Shown here: in pieces, positions 30,858-40,915 of the stretch
How positions within the stretch are numbered: position 1 is the first letter of the stretch
Layout: every line of letters starts with the position of its first letter
The notes under the pieces: generated by a model
The model's database searches: none
Told to the model about the DNA's origin: nothing
The model's input: only the letters and a program-made list of their open reading frames with translations
Made by a program: the position numbers and the translations under genes
DNA from: Ruminococcus flavefaciens
GTDB taxonomy: Bacteria; Bacillota; Clostridia; Oscillospirales; Ruminococcaceae
Reading direction: 5' to 3'
NCBI GenBank assembly: GCA_902766595.1
Contig: CACXEJ010000088.1
Location: 1 to 42,822, forward strand
DNA length: 42,822 nt

Positions 30858-33242
30858 ATGGCAAATGTAAACCCTACAAATTCAATGAGATTCAGAGCCA
30901 AGATAGTTATGACGGCTGTATTCGTGGTGCTCTTCGGAGCTGTTGCCGCGAATTTTTTCAGGATCTCGGTAATTGATAACAAGAAGTATCAGGCAATGGC
31001 TAATGACCGTCATTTCGGTTCGATAAGCATTTCCGCACACCGCGGTTCGATATTTGACTCAAAGGGTGCTGTAATTGCCAAGAGCGCTTCCGTATATAAG
31101 GTCATACTCGATCCGTCGTGCTTCCGCGATGAGCTCGTTGAGCTCAGAAAGCGCGTGGATAAGCGCAATGCCGATAAGCAGAACGGTTCATACAAGCCGA
31201 GATACGATGAGGAGGGCAACGAGATTGACGCTCTTCCGGAGTCTGTTGACGCTTTCGTGTCAGAGGTGAGCGCAAAGCTCTCTTCCAAGCTGAATATCAA
31301 GCCCGAGGACGTACAGAAGGCTATGGACGCCGATACACAGTACAGTATGCTTCAGGATCAGGTCGAGAAGCAGGTCGCTGATGAGCTCATCTCCTACTTC
31401 AACCAGTACAATATGATCTCTCTCTACGTTGAGGAGGACACCAAGAGATACTACCCCCAGAGCGAGCTTGCTGCGTCGATAGTCGGCTTCACGAATTCTG
31501 ACGGAAACGGACTCTACGGCATTGAGGCTTACTACGATGACTACCTTGCCGGTGTTGACGGAAAGACCGTCTCGGCGAAGGATTCCAACGGCAACGAGCT
31601 CCCCTACAAGTATTCAAAGACCTACGCCGCAAAGAACGGCGATGACATCTATCTCACTATCGACAGCAATATCCAGTTCATACTCGAAAAGCACCTTCAG
31701 GAAATGGTCAACAACTTCAAGGTCAAGAACCGCGGCTGTGCTATCCTTATGAACTGCAAGACCGGCGCTGTCTACGGTATGGCGCAGTACCCGTCGTTCG
31801 ACCTCAACCACCCCTACGAGATCTCAGACAAGGTGGTCGCTGAGGAGATAAAGCAGATAACTGACAAGACCGAGGCTGAAAAGCGCAGCAAGGAGGAGCG
31901 CGAGCTCCAGTGGAGAAACAAGGCTCTCACAGAACGTTACGAGCCGGGTTCGGTATTCAAGGTGCTCACCAGCGCTGCCGCTGCCGAGGAGAACCTCATA
32001 GACTTTGAGAAGCGCTACCTCTACTGTGACGGCGCAAAGATGATACCCGGAGTTCCCAATCCTATCCGTTGTCATCAGGAGGGCGGCCACGACTCACAGA
32101 CCTTCCAGGAGGCACTCACCAACTCCTGTAACCCTGCCTTTATCGATATCGGCTGGGCGCTCGGCGAGGATAAGTTCGTCTACTACTGTGACGCTTTCGG
32201 ACTCGCTGAGAAAACAGGCATCGACCTCCCTGCCGAGAGCAGAGGCGATCCCTTTACAAAGGAAACTATCAACAAGCTCAACCTTTCGACCGGTTCTATC
32301 GGACAGGGCGAAACTGTTACTCCTATCGAGATGATAACCGCATACTGTGCGGCTATCAACGGCGGCTACCTCCTCAAGCCCTATGTTGTTGAGAAGATAG
32401 TCGATCAGGAGGGCAATATCGTTCAGAAGAACGAGAGAACAGTACGCCGTCAGGTAATATCCGAGGACACATCAAAGAAGCTGAGGAGCTGTCTCGAACA
32501 GGTAGTAGTCAGCAAGCCTCAGAGCAATGTTGCTATAACGGGCTACTCTATCGGAGGCAAGTCCGGTACATCACAGCGTAAGATGATAACTGCCGAGAAC
32601 GAGGGCGGTGACTGGAGACAGGAGGAGGACGCTGCAAAGCAGGAATACTGTGCTTCGTATGTGTGCTTCACACCTGCCGAGGATCCCGAGCTCATACTTC
32701 TCGTTATGGCTGATATGCCTGACAAGAACATCGAATACTACGGAAGCAAGGTCGCAGTGCCTACTGCCCGCGACATACTCGAAGAGGTGCTCCCGTATAT
32801 GAATATGAGTCCTGAGTATTCAGATGAAGAGCTCCGCGATCTCGATGTAAAGATACCGATACTTGAGGGCTCGCTCGATGATGCAACTGCTACTCTCGAC
32901 GCTCTCGGACTCAGATACGAGAAGATCGGCAACGGCATCGACGTTGTTTCACAGTATCCGCTCACGGGTACGGCGATCTCGAAGGACGGAACGGTCTACC
33001 TCTATACCGAGAAGGTCAGCAATATAGAATATGTTGCTGTGCCGGACCTGAGATACAATGATCTGACAAGTGCAAATCAGCTCGCTGAGTCCTACGGCGT
33101 AAACATATCAACGTCCGGTGCGTCACCGTCTGCTGCCGGAGCGACAGTCGCGGAACAGAGCCTCGAACCGGGCACACGAGTCCCGAAGGGAACCGTTGTC
33201 AAGCTCGAATTCAAGCTGCCGGATGTAGCGTTCAATGATTAA
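30858..33242 (+). CDS. pbpB: Division-specific penicillin-binding protein with two PASTA domains
   Basis: The 794-residue class B PBP has a membrane helix (about 12-34), a PBP dimerisation domain (about 55-240), a transpeptidase domain (about 260-640) and two PASTA domains (about 664-718 and 725-786). The active-site motifs are S365-V-F-K368, S423-C-N425 and K568-S-G570. It cross-links septal peptidoglycan and would pair with FtsW, encoded downstream. A charged insert (about 100-160) within the dimerisation domain is longer than usual. SpoVD, the sporulation form, has a similar build, so either name is possible. AAAGGAG precedes the ATG. Confidence 0.95.
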   Translation: MANVNPTNSMRFRAKIVMTAVFVVLFGAVAANFFRISVIDNKKYQAMANDRHFGSISISAHRGSIFDSKGAVIAKSASVYKVILDPSCFRDELVELRKRVDKRNADKQNGSYKPRYDEEGNEIDALPESVDAFVSEVSAKLSSKLNIKPEDVQKAMDADTQYSMLQDQVEKQVADELISYFNQYNMISLYVEEDTKRYYPQSELAASIVGFTNSDGNGLYGIEAYYDDYLAGVDGKTVSAKDSNGNELPYKYSKTYAAKNGDDIYLTIDSNIQFILEKHLQEMVNNFKVKNRGCAILMNCKTGAVYGMAQYPSFDLNHPYEISDKVVAEEIKQITDKTEAEKRSKEERELQWRNKALTERYEPGSVFKVLTSAAAAEENLIDFEKRYLYCDGAKMIPGVPNPIRCHQEGGHDSQTFQEALTNSCNPAFIDIGWALGEDKFVYYCDAFGLAEKTGIDLPAESRGDPFTKETINKLNLSTGSIGQGETVTPIEMITAYCAAINGGYLLKPYVVEKIVDQEGNIVQKNERTVRRQVISEDTSKKLRSCLEQVVVSKPQSNVAITGYSIGGKSGTSQRKMITAENEGGDWRQEEDAAKQEYCASYVCFTPAEDPELILLVMADMPDKNIEYYGSKVAVPTARDILEEVLPYMNMSPEYSDEELRDLDVKIPILEGSLDDATATLDALGLRYEKIGNGIDVVSQYPLTGTAISKDGTVYLYTEKVSNIEYVAVPDLRYNDLTSANQLAESYGVNISTSGASPSAAGATVAEQSLEPGTRVPKGTVVKLEFKLPDVAFND

Positions 33243-33286
33243 CGCAGGAAACAACAAACAATAATAAAAATACAGGAGGCGTCGGA

Positions 33287-34723
33287 ATGAAATTATATGA
33301 ACTGCTTGAGAATAACGCTGAGACCGCTATCGGCGATACAGAGATAACTTCGGTTACGGATAATACGGCAGAAGTAAGTGAAGGCAGTCTTTTCGTGTGT
33401 GTCAAGGGACAGAAGTTTGACGGACACAGCGCTGCGGCTGAAATGCTCGAAAAGGGCGCGGCAGCGGTAGTCTGCGAGCACGATCTCGGACTCGGGGACA
33501 GACAGATAATCACCGATAACTCCCGTAACCTCTACGGAAAGCTCTGCGCTGCGTGGTTCGGACACCCGGAGCGCAAGATAAAGATGATAGGCGTTACCGG
33601 TACGAACGGAAAGACTACTATCACGAATGTTATAAAGCATATACTTATGAGTACAGGTCACAAGACCGGTCTCATTGGAACTATACAGAACGAGATAGGC
33701 GACGAGATAGTCCCGACCGAGAACACCACCCCCAAGACTCACGAGTTTATGGCACTGCTTGACAGAATGGTCCGTGAGGGCTGCGAGTATGTGGTAATGG
33801 AGGTATCATCGTTCGGACTCGTCCAGAACCGTATCGGTTCATCATGGTTCGGCATAGCCCTCTTCACGAATCTCACTCAGGATCACCTTGACTACCACAA
33901 GGATATGGAGGACTACTATCAGGCAAAGAAGATGCTCTTCGATATTTGCGACACCGCTATCTGTAACATCGACGACGACTACGGCAGAAGACTCTACGGT
34001 GAGATAGGCTGCGAGAAGCAGACCTTCAGCACAAAGGAGAACGCTACATTCTACGCTGACGGCATAAAGCTCAAAGCGAGCGGTTCGAGCTTCTGGTTCT
34101 GCAACGAGGGCAAGTCCCACTTCGTAAAGACGAGGATACCGGGAATGTTCAATGTCTCGAACCTCACTGCCGCAATGGCAGCCTGTCTCAAGGCAGGCAT
34201 ACCGCTCGACAAGATCATCGCTGCTGTCGAGAGCTACGGCGGAGTAAAGGGACGCTGCGAGGTCATTCCGACCGGCAGGGACTTTACCGTTATCTGCGAC
34301 TATGCTCATACACCCGATGCGCTCGAGAACGTTCTCAGGAGCGTCAAGGAGTACGTTTCCGGCAGACTCATCTGTCTCTTTGGCTGCGGCGGAGACCGTG
34401 ACGCGGCAAAGCGTCCTAAAATGGCTCAGGCAGCTGCAAAATACGCCGATCTTCTCATAGTAACGTCAGATAATCCGCGAAATGAGGAGCCGGAGGCTAT
34501 CATCAGCGAGATACTCACAGGTCTTGAGGGAAGCTCCGTAAAGTACGAAGTTGTCACGGACAGGCGCGAGGCTATATATTATGCCTTGAAAATTGCTGAA
34601 AAAGGTGATATAATAGTTCTTGCCGGAAAAGGTCACGAGGATTATCAGATCCTTGCCGGCGGAAAACACATACACTTTGATGAGCGCGAGGTAGTTGCAG
34701 AGGGCTTGAAGCTCCTTGACTGA
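33287..34723 (+). CDS. murE: UDP-MurNAc-tripeptide synthetase, meso-DAP type (MurE)
   Basis: The 478-residue Mur ligase has the ATP loop GTNGKTT (105-111), the H-T-P-D-A-L-E motif in 'YAHTPDALENVL' and the substrate-choice motif DNPRNEEP (395-402). The R in this motif marks meso-diaminopimelate rather than lysine ligation. The gene lies 44 bases after pbpB with GGAGG before the ATG. The stop is followed after 32 bases by mraY. Confidence 0.96.
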   Translation: MKLYELLENNAETAIGDTEITSVTDNTAEVSEGSLFVCVKGQKFDGHSAAAEMLEKGAAAVVCEHDLGLGDRQIITDNSRNLYGKLCAAWFGHPERKIKMIGVTGTNGKTTITNVIKHILMSTGHKTGLIGTIQNEIGDEIVPTENTTPKTHEFMALLDRMVREGCEYVVMEVSSFGLVQNRIGSSWFGIALFTNLTQDHLDYHKDMEDYYQAKKMLFDICDTAICNIDDDYGRRLYGEIGCEKQTFSTKENATFYADGIKLKASGSSFWFCNEGKSHFVKTRIPGMFNVSNLTAAMAACLKAGIPLDKIIAAVESYGGVKGRCEVIPTGRDFTVICDYAHTPDALENVLRSVKEYVSGRLICLFGCGGDRDAAKRPKMAQAAAKYADLLIVTSDNPRNEEPEAIISEILTGLEGSSVKYEVVTDRREAIYYALKIAEKGDIIVLAGKGHEDYQILAGGKHIHFDEREVVAEGLKLLD

Positions 34724-34755
34724 GCGCGAAAAATAAACGGGAGTTGTTGAATATA

Positions 34756-35793
34756 ATGTCATTCTGGGTAATAAATCTGATAGTGTCGCTGGTATCCTTT
34801 GCGCTGGCGGGAGTTTCGGGAATTTTTCTCGTACCGTTCCTGCACCGCCTGAAGTTCGGTCAGCCGATAAAGACCGAGGACGGTCCGCAATGGCACGCCA
34901 AGAAGCAGGGTACTCCGACAATGGGCGGATTTATGTTCATAATAGCCTCGGTGCTGACTGCGGTCGGCGGCTATTGGGTATACAGGATGCGCGGCGGTGT
35001 TGACACCACCGACAAGGAGGTACTCAACAGCTTTTACAGAATGATGAGCGTTGTGGCATTTTCGATGCTCTTCGGACTCATCGGCTTTATAGACGACTTC
35101 ATAAAGGTCGCAAGAAAGAACAACGACGGTCTTTCACCGCTCCAGAAAATGGCTTTCCAGCTCGTTGTGGCGATAGGCTTTCTGTTCGCACTGTGGAAGT
35201 TCGGCTGCGACTCCACACGCATCGACCTCGGATTTGTAAGGACTCCTTCTCTCGGTATCTTCTACTATCTGCTGATGATACCCGTTATCATATACCTCAC
35301 CAATGCGGTGAACCTCACTGACGGCGTTGACGGTCTCTGCGGCTCGGTAACATTTGTTGCGATGCTGATATTCACAGTCTGCTGCGCAATACTCAGGGAG
35401 ACTGAGCTGTCCCTATTCACAATGGCTCTTGCAGGAGGCTGTCTCGGCTTCCTCATCTGGAACCTCAATCCGGCTAAATGCTTTATGGGCGATACCGGTT
35501 CGATGTTCCTCGGAGCGGCTGTCACCGGAGTCGGTCTCGTGCTCCACAACCACCTGCTCATACTGCTCGTGTCGCTCGTTTACATAATCGAGGCTCTGTC
35601 GGTAGTGATACAGGTAAGCTACTTCAAGTACACCAAGAAGAAGTACGGCGAGGGCAGAAGGATATTCAAGATGACTCCTATCCACCATCACTTCGAGATG
35701 AGCGGCTTCAGCGAGTATAAGATAGTGATAACATTTTCTATGACTGGTATGATATTCGGCGTACTGGGAATAATCTCATTACTGGTATTCTGA
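34756..35793 (+). CDS. mraY: Phospho-MurNAc-pentapeptide transferase MraY
   Basis: The 345-residue protein has ten or so membrane segments and MraY motifs: 'TPTMGGFMF' (53-61), 'FIDDFIKV' with the magnesium-binding aspartates (113-114), 'NLTDGVDGL' near 190, and 'HHHFE' near the end. It makes lipid I at the membrane. The start is uncertain. The ATG at 34756 gives MSFWVINL, while TTG codons at 34744 or 34747 sit very close to GGGAG. No murF or murD gene lies beside it. Confidence 0.95.
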   Translation: MSFWVINLIVSLVSFALAGVSGIFLVPFLHRLKFGQPIKTEDGPQWHAKKQGTPTMGGFMFIIASVLTAVGGYWVYRMRGGVDTTDKEVLNSFYRMMSVVAFSMLFGLIGFIDDFIKVARKNNDGLSPLQKMAFQLVVAIGFLFALWKFGCDSTRIDLGFVRTPSLGIFYYLLMIPVIIYLTNAVNLTDGVDGLCGSVTFVAMLIFTVCCAILRETELSLFTMALAGGCLGFLIWNLNPAKCFMGDTGSMFLGAAVTGVGLVLHNHLLILLVSLVYIIEALSVVIQVSYFKYTKKKYGEGRRIFKMTPIHHHFEMSGFSEYKIVITFSMTGMIFGVLGIISLLVF

Positions 35794-35811
35794 GACCGGG
35801 GGCAGTATGCT

Positions 35812-35835
35812 CCGGCACTGCTCACGGCAGTGCGG
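35812..35835 (+). other. Intercistronic hairpin between mraY and ftsW
   Basis: GCACTGC (35815-35821) pairs with GCAGTGC (35827-35833) around a TCACG loop, plus CC/GG outside. No T tract follows. A role in mRNA stability or processing is possible. Confidence 0.45.
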
Positions 35836-35856
35836 AAAATCTGAACGGAGGACGCA

Positions 35857-37137
35857 ATGGCGGAACGCAAACAGAAAAAAACGGGTGCAGCTCGTACCCT
35901 GTGGAAGACCTTTGTCGGTGAAGGAAGAAACAGCGATATAAGTCTGTCGTTTTTTGCATATGTAATGATACTGCTGGTAGTGGGTATCGTAATGATGTCG
36001 TCCGCGAGCTATGCGTGGGCTTACAGCGAAAAGGACGGCGACGGTCTTTACTACGCGCGAAATCAGGCAAAAATGGCTGTAATAGGCTTCGGCGCGATGA
36101 TCTTCTTTATGAAGATGGACTACCACAATCTCAAAAACATCAAGATACCGGTGATAAAGAAATTCAACATCGCCGGACTTCTCTATGTATTCGCAGCATT
36201 GCTGCTGGTGCTGGTACTCGCTATCGGTAACGACGAGGGCGGTACTATGGGCGCTAAGCGCTGGCTGACGCTCGGACCTATCAACTTCCAGCCGTCAGAG
36301 TTCGCAAAGCTGGCGATAATCGTTTTCTTTGCCTATAATATGGAGCGCGACGGCAAAAAGATGAATACCTTCAAGACCGGTATTATGAAATATGCCGGAC
36401 TTATGGCGGTATATGCGCTGCTGCTCTATAAGGAGCCCCACCTTTCCGGTCTTATCCTCGTCGTAACTATCTCGATAGCAATGATACTCTGCGGCGGTGC
36501 GAACAAGAAGCAGTTCATACTGCTCGGCGCGGCTGCACTTGCACTTGCTGTCATAATCATTTCGTGGCAGGCGCAGGTCGAGGACAGCTACGTTTCAAAG
36601 CGTATCAAGTCGTGGAACGATCCCTTTGCGGACGTCCTCGATGATACATGGCAGACTGCCAACTCGATAATCGCCATAGGCTCAGGCGGAATGTTCGGTC
36701 TGGGACTCGGCAACTCAAGACAGAAATATATGTACCTCCCCGAAACGAAGAACGACTTCGTTTTCCCGATCGTATGCGAGGAGCTCGGATTTGTGGGAGC
36801 GTTTGCGATAATGATGGTATTCTTCCTCCTGATAGTCGAGGGCTTTTCGATAGCAGTTCGCTGCAAGGACCGCTTCGGTATGCTCATAGCAGTCGGTATA
36901 ACCACTCAGATAGGAATTCAGACCGTCCTCAACCTCGCCGTTGTAAGCAACCTAGTTCCGAATACCGGTATCAGCCTGCCGTTCTTCAGCTACGGCGGTA
37001 CGGCGCTGATAATGCAGCTGGCGGAAATGGGCATAATGCTCAACATCTCCCAGCAGAGGTACTACCCGTCGGATAAGCCGGCGAAAAAGAAAAAACGTGC
37101 GGCAGCTCCCGAAAGACCGGAGCTGAACAATGCGTAA
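35857..37137 (+). CDS. ftsW: Septal peptidoglycan polymerase FtsW
   Basis: The 426-residue SEDS protein has about ten membrane segments and family motifs such as 'GAKRWLTLGPINFQPSEFAK' and 'SYGGTALIMQLAEMGI'. It polymerises lipid II glycan strands at the septum with the PASTA-type PBP. The basic, lysine-rich tail (about 405-426) is cytoplasmic. FtsW rather than RodA is supported by its position between mraY and murG. Confidence 0.93.
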   Translation: MAERKQKKTGAARTLWKTFVGEGRNSDISLSFFAYVMILLVVGIVMMSSASYAWAYSEKDGDGLYYARNQAKMAVIGFGAMIFFMKMDYHNLKNIKIPVIKKFNIAGLLYVFAALLLVLVLAIGNDEGGTMGAKRWLTLGPINFQPSEFAKLAIIVFFAYNMERDGKKMNTFKTGIMKYAGLMAVYALLLYKEPHLSGLILVVTISIAMILCGGANKKQFILLGAAALALAVIIISWQAQVEDSYVSKRIKSWNDPFADVLDDTWQTANSIIAIGSGGMFGLGLGNSRQKYMYLPETKNDFVFPIVCEELGFVGAFAIMMVFFLLIVEGFSIAVRCKDRFGMLIAVGITTQIGIQTVLNLAVVSNLVPNTGISLPFFSYGGTALIMQLAEMGIMLNISQQRYYPSDKPAKKKKRAAAPERPELNNA

Positions 37138-37149
37138 AGGAGCCTTAAT

Positions 37150-38283
37150 ATGAGAGTTCTGATAGCCTGCGGCGGAACCGGCGGACATATCAATCCCGGT
37201 ATCGCTATCGCAGATATGATAAAGGAAAAATATCCCGATGCCGAGTTCCTCTTTGCCGGAACTCCCAAGGGTATGGAGTCGAAGCTCGTTCCGAAAGCCG
37301 GTTACAGGCTCGAGACTATCAAGGTCGCCGGCTTCCAGCGGAAGATATCGCTCGAGAACGTCGGCAGGAACGCTAAGGCTCTTGCCTACCTTGCGACCTC
37401 CGGAAAACGTGCGAAGCAGATAATAAAGGACTTCAAGCCCGATATTGCTATCGGAACAGGCGGCTATGCTGCCGGACCGGTCATAAGAAAGGCTGCGAAA
37501 ATGGGTATCCCGACGGCTATCCACGAGCAGAATGCCTACCCGGGAGTTACGAACAGACTTCTCTCCAAGGAAGTTGACTACGTTATGCTCACGGTCATCG
37601 AAGCGCTCGACTATATGGACAAGAGCAAGTTCGAGTACAGCGTTACCGGACTTCCCGTGCGCAGCAGCATAAATTCGATGACAAAGGCTGAGGCGCGGAA
37701 GAAGCTCGGCTTCAACGACGACCTCACGATACTCTCATTCGGCGGAAGTCTCGGTGCAGGCTGCATAAACGAGACTATGGCTGCCGCTATCAAGTGGCAC
37801 GTCAAGGAGGGACTCAGCATCAACCATATCCACGGCTACGGCGGTATGGGCAGAGACACCTTCCCTCAGGAGATGAAAGCAGCGGGTATCCCGATGAAGT
37901 CCGACAGACTCAGGATAACCGAATACATAAACGATATGGACGTATGCCTCGCAGCGGCTGACGTAGTTATCTGCCGCAGCGGTGCTTCGACACTCGCTGA
38001 GCTCGAGGCAGCCGGAAGGGCTTCTATACTGATACCCTCGCCGATAGTTGCCGGCAACCACCAGTACCACAATGCAATGGTGCTCGGAAAGGCAGGCGCG
38101 GCGATAGTCATCGAGCAGAAGGACGCTTCTCCGGAAAAGCTCATTGCGGAGATAAAGAGCTTTCTTGATAAGCCCGGCAAGGCTGACTCTATGGCGGACT
38201 GTGCGAAGAAGCTCTGCGTCACCGACACCAACGACCGTATTATGGCAGTCGTTGAAAAGCTGATAGCCAAGGGCAAAAAGTAA
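37150..38283 (+). CDS. murG: UDP-GlcNAc transferase MurG
   Basis: The 377-residue protein has the GT28 layout with the glycine-rich loop GGTGGH (8-13) near the start and 'HEQNAYPGVTNR' in the N-terminal half. A second nucleotide-binding stretch, 'ICRSGASTLAELEAAG', lies near residue 285. It adds GlcNAc to lipid I to make lipid II on the inner membrane face. AAGGAG is close to the ATG and only 12 bases separate it from ftsW. Confidence 0.96.
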   Translation: MRVLIACGGTGGHINPGIAIADMIKEKYPDAEFLFAGTPKGMESKLVPKAGYRLETIKVAGFQRKISLENVGRNAKALAYLATSGKRAKQIIKDFKPDIAIGTGGYAAGPVIRKAAKMGIPTAIHEQNAYPGVTNRLLSKEVDYVMLTVIEALDYMDKSKFEYSVTGLPVRSSINSMTKAEARKKLGFNDDLTILSFGGSLGAGCINETMAAAIKWHVKEGLSINHIHGYGGMGRDTFPQEMKAAGIPMKSDRLRITEYINDMDVCLAAADVVICRSGASTLAELEAAGRASILIPSPIVAGNHQYHNAMVLGKAGAAIVIEQKDASPEKLIAEIKSFLDKPGKADSMADCAKKLCVTDTNDRIMAVVEKLIAKGKK

Positions 38284-38333
38284 CACTTATACCACACACG
38301 GCATATTATACACAAAGGCTGTGAGGTGGTAAT

Positions 38334-39593
38334 ATGCAGAAATTGATAGTGGAAGGCGGCAGGAAGCTCCGCGGCGAGATAGCTCTTCAGGGGAGCAAGA
38401 ACAGTTCTCTGCCGATAATGGCGGCGGCTATTCTCTGCGGTGAGGAGTGTACGCTCCGCAACTGCCCTGCGCTGACCGATGTCTATGCGGCTTCACGCAT
38501 ACTCAACTGCGTGGGCTGCCGGTGTATGTTCTCGGGAAATACTGCGGCGGTGGACTCGTCTTCGCTGAGCGGTACTGAGATACCCGAGGAGCTTATGCAC
38601 GAAATGCGCTCGTCCATAATCTTTATGGGAGCAATGCTCGGACGCACCGGCGAATGTACGGTGAGCGTCCCCGGCGGCTGTGAGCTCGGACCTCGTCCGA
38701 TAGATATGCACCTTGCCGCTATGAAGAAAATGGGCGTTGATATACGCGACAGCGGCGGACAGATAGTCTGCCGTGCGAAAAACGGACGCGCGAAGGGAAC
38801 TAAGCTGTCCCTGAGCTTTCCCTCGGTAGGCGCTACCGAAAACATTATCCTCTGCGCAGTCACGGCAGAGGGCGAAACAGTGATAAACAATGCCGCACGG
38901 GAGCCTGAGATATGCGATCTGTGCGGATTTCTGCGGGCTTGCGGAGCCGAGATAAAGGGTGACGGAGGCAGCAGGATAGTCATAAACGGCAGGGAGCGTC
39001 TTCACGGCTGCGACTATGCCATAATGCCGGACAGGATAGCCGGCGCGACGTACCTCTCTATGACGGCGGCTGCCGGCGGGGAGATAATACTTACAGATGC
39101 CTGCGTCCCGGAAATGGAGCCGTTCCTGAACGTGCTCGAGCAGACGGGGTGCAGCATATATGCCAGCGGAAACAGGATATACCTGCGGAGCGGTTCGCGT
39201 CTGAGGGCGGTGAGCGGCAGGATTAGAACTATGCCGCACCCGGGTTTCCCGACGGACGCACAGGCTGTGCTTATGGCGGCACTTGCGGCTGCTGACGGCA
39301 CGAGCGTTTTTGAGGAGAATATATTCGACTGCCGCTACCGGCACACTGACGCTCTTGTCAAAATGGGGGCTGATATACAGGTGCTCGGCAAGGTGGCGAT
39401 AGTCCGGGGAGTCCAGCGGCTCCACGGAGCGAACGTCGAAGCGACTGACCTCAGAGGCGGTGCAGCGATGGTATGCGCAGCGCTTGCAGCCGAGGGAGTC
39501 AGCGAGATAAGCAGGATAGAGCATATTGACAGAGGATATGAAAAAATAGAGAACGCGGCCGCGGCCCTGGGCGGAAATATCCGCAGGGTGTGA
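38334..39593 (+). CDS. murA: UDP-GlcNAc 1-carboxyvinyltransferase (MurA)
   Basis: The 419-residue protein has 'GSKNSSLPIMAA' (20-31) and the catalytic cysteine C116 within 'GGCELGPRPID'. A later 'PHPGFPTDAQ' stretch matches the conserved active-site loop. It makes the first committed precursor from phosphoenolpyruvate, and the cysteine predicts fosfomycin binding. The GAGGTGG ribosome site can partly pair with ACCACACA upstream, leaving part of it in a stem. Placing murA after murG is unusual compared with Bacillus. Confidence 0.96.
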   Translation: MQKLIVEGGRKLRGEIALQGSKNSSLPIMAAAILCGEECTLRNCPALTDVYAASRILNCVGCRCMFSGNTAAVDSSSLSGTEIPEELMHEMRSSIIFMGAMLGRTGECTVSVPGGCELGPRPIDMHLAAMKKMGVDIRDSGGQIVCRAKNGRAKGTKLSLSFPSVGATENIILCAVTAEGETVINNAAREPEICDLCGFLRACGAEIKGDGGSRIVINGRERLHGCDYAIMPDRIAGATYLSMTAAAGGEIILTDACVPEMEPFLNVLEQTGCSIYASGNRIYLRSGSRLRAVSGRIRTMPHPGFPTDAQAVLMAALAAADGTSVFEENIFDCRYRHTDALVKMGADIQVLGKVAIVRGVQRLHGANVEATDLRGGAAMVCAALAAEGVSEISRIEHIDRGYEKIENAAAALGGNIRRV

Positions 39594-39611
39594 CCGGGAG
39601 ATGGAGAAGTT

Positions 39612-40823
39612 ATGAAGGACGTTGAAAAAACCGAAGTCGAAAGACAGAACAGCAGCAAGCGGCTCAGAAGACGCAAGCGCAATTTCAATATCTATGCGGT
39701 GGTAGTCGTTCTGCTCGCTGTGACTGTTGGTATGACGATAAGCTACACGTTCCTGTTCAACATAAACGAGATCAAGGTCTCGGGTGAGTCGGATATGTAT
39801 ACGGCTGAGGAGATAGTTGACGCTTCCGGCATCAAGGAGGGCGACAATCTGCTCAGACTCAATCCGAAAAAGAGCGAACAGGAAATTCTGGACAAGCTGC
39901 TCTATGTGGAGACAGCCGAGGTGGACAGGGACTTCCCATCATCGCTTGAAATAACGGTGACACGCTGTGTTCCGGCTTATAACATAAGCTACGACAACGG
40001 AGTTCTTCTCGTCAGCAAAAAGGGAAAGATACTCGCGGACAACGGCTTTATCACAGACGGGCTCCCGGTAATATACGGCTATGAGCCCTCGGTGAAGTTT
40101 GCAGGAAAGCCGGTTAATTCCGGCAATCAGCACAAGGCGGACGCTTTTGCCGAGCTGATGGAGAGCCTCAGCGGTGACCGCTCTGAGGAGATAGCGTCAG
40201 TGGATATGACGAACGAATTCTCGATAGTTGTCAATTACAAGAACGGTATGGTGTTCAAGATGGGCAACTGGAACGACGTGAACTATAAGCTCGGACTTGC
40301 TTCAAATGTTATGGAGGACGAGAGCGTCAAGGGCAAAAAGGGCTATCTTACGATGATCGGCTCGAACCAGTGCAGCTTCAGGATAAACAAGACCGGCGAC
40401 AAGATACTCACTCCCGAGCAGAGCTCGACCGAGCCTGTTACCGATGCTAACGGCAAGCCTATCGGCGGCGAGTCAAACCCCGAACAGGACGCTATCTTCG
40501 AGCACTACAACCAGAACCGCCCTGCCGATCAGCAGCAACAGCAGCAGGATCAGCAGCAGAACCAGCAGAACCAGCAGAACCAACAGGATCAGCAGCAACA
40601 GCAGCAGATCCCGCAGCAGCCGGATTACAACAACGGCGGCAATGACTACAACAACGGCTACAACGATTATAATAACGATTATAACAATGGCTACGGAAAT
40701 GACGGCGGAAACGATTACGGCAACAACGGCGGATATGATAACGGCGGATATGACAACGGAGGTGCTGACTACGGCAACGGTGCCGACTACAATGCTTACG
40801 GCGGTGACGGTCAGGACTACTGA
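39612..40823 (+). CDS. ftsQ: Cell division protein FtsQ/DivIB with a Gln/Asn/Tyr-rich tail
   Basis: The 403-residue protein has a basic cytoplasmic start, one membrane helix (about 26-49), a POTRA domain (about 51-118) and a beta domain (about 119-265). It would bind FtsL and DivIC at the septum. After residue 290 comes a tail that canonical FtsQ lacks: a Gln-rich run (307-335, mostly Gln with Asn and Asp) and a Tyr/Asn/Gly/Asp-rich run (338-403). This tail lies outside the membrane and should be disordered. PBP2 in this window has a comparable Gln-rich tail. The gene follows murA by 18 bases. Confidence 0.92.
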   Translation: MKDVEKTEVERQNSSKRLRRRKRNFNIYAVVVVLLAVTVGMTISYTFLFNINEIKVSGESDMYTAEEIVDASGIKEGDNLLRLNPKKSEQEILDKLLYVETAEVDRDFPSSLEITVTRCVPAYNISYDNGVLLVSKKGKILADNGFITDGLPVIYGYEPSVKFAGKPVNSGNQHKADAFAELMESLSGDRSEEIASVDMTNEFSIVVNYKNGMVFKMGNWNDVNYKLGLASNVMEDESVKGKKGYLTMIGSNQCSFRINKTGDKILTPEQSSTEPVTDANGKPIGGESNPEQDAIFEHYNQNRPADQQQQQQDQQQNQQNQQNQQDQQQQQQIPQQPDYNNGGNDYNNGYNDYNNDYNNGYGNDGGNDYGNNGGYDNGGYDNGGADYGNGADYNAYGGDGQDY

Positions 40824-40826
40824 TAG

Positions 40827-40845
40827 CAAATTTGGCGAAAATTTG
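40827..40845 (+). other. AT-rich hairpin after ftsQ
   Basis: CAAATTT (40827-40833) pairs with AAATTTG (40839-40845) around GGCGA, just after the ftsQ stop. There is no T tract, so termination is doubtful. Confidence 0.35.
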
Positions 40846-40915
40846 TACAAAATGCCGCATAAGAACGCTCTGTAATTGTAAAATGCGCTGAAATTCAAAA
40901 AAATTAATTTCAGAC

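Noticed and set aside
38493-39524. Open frame of 343 codons on minus, opposite murA
   Set aside because: Antisense shadow of a well conserved gene, without a ribosome site.
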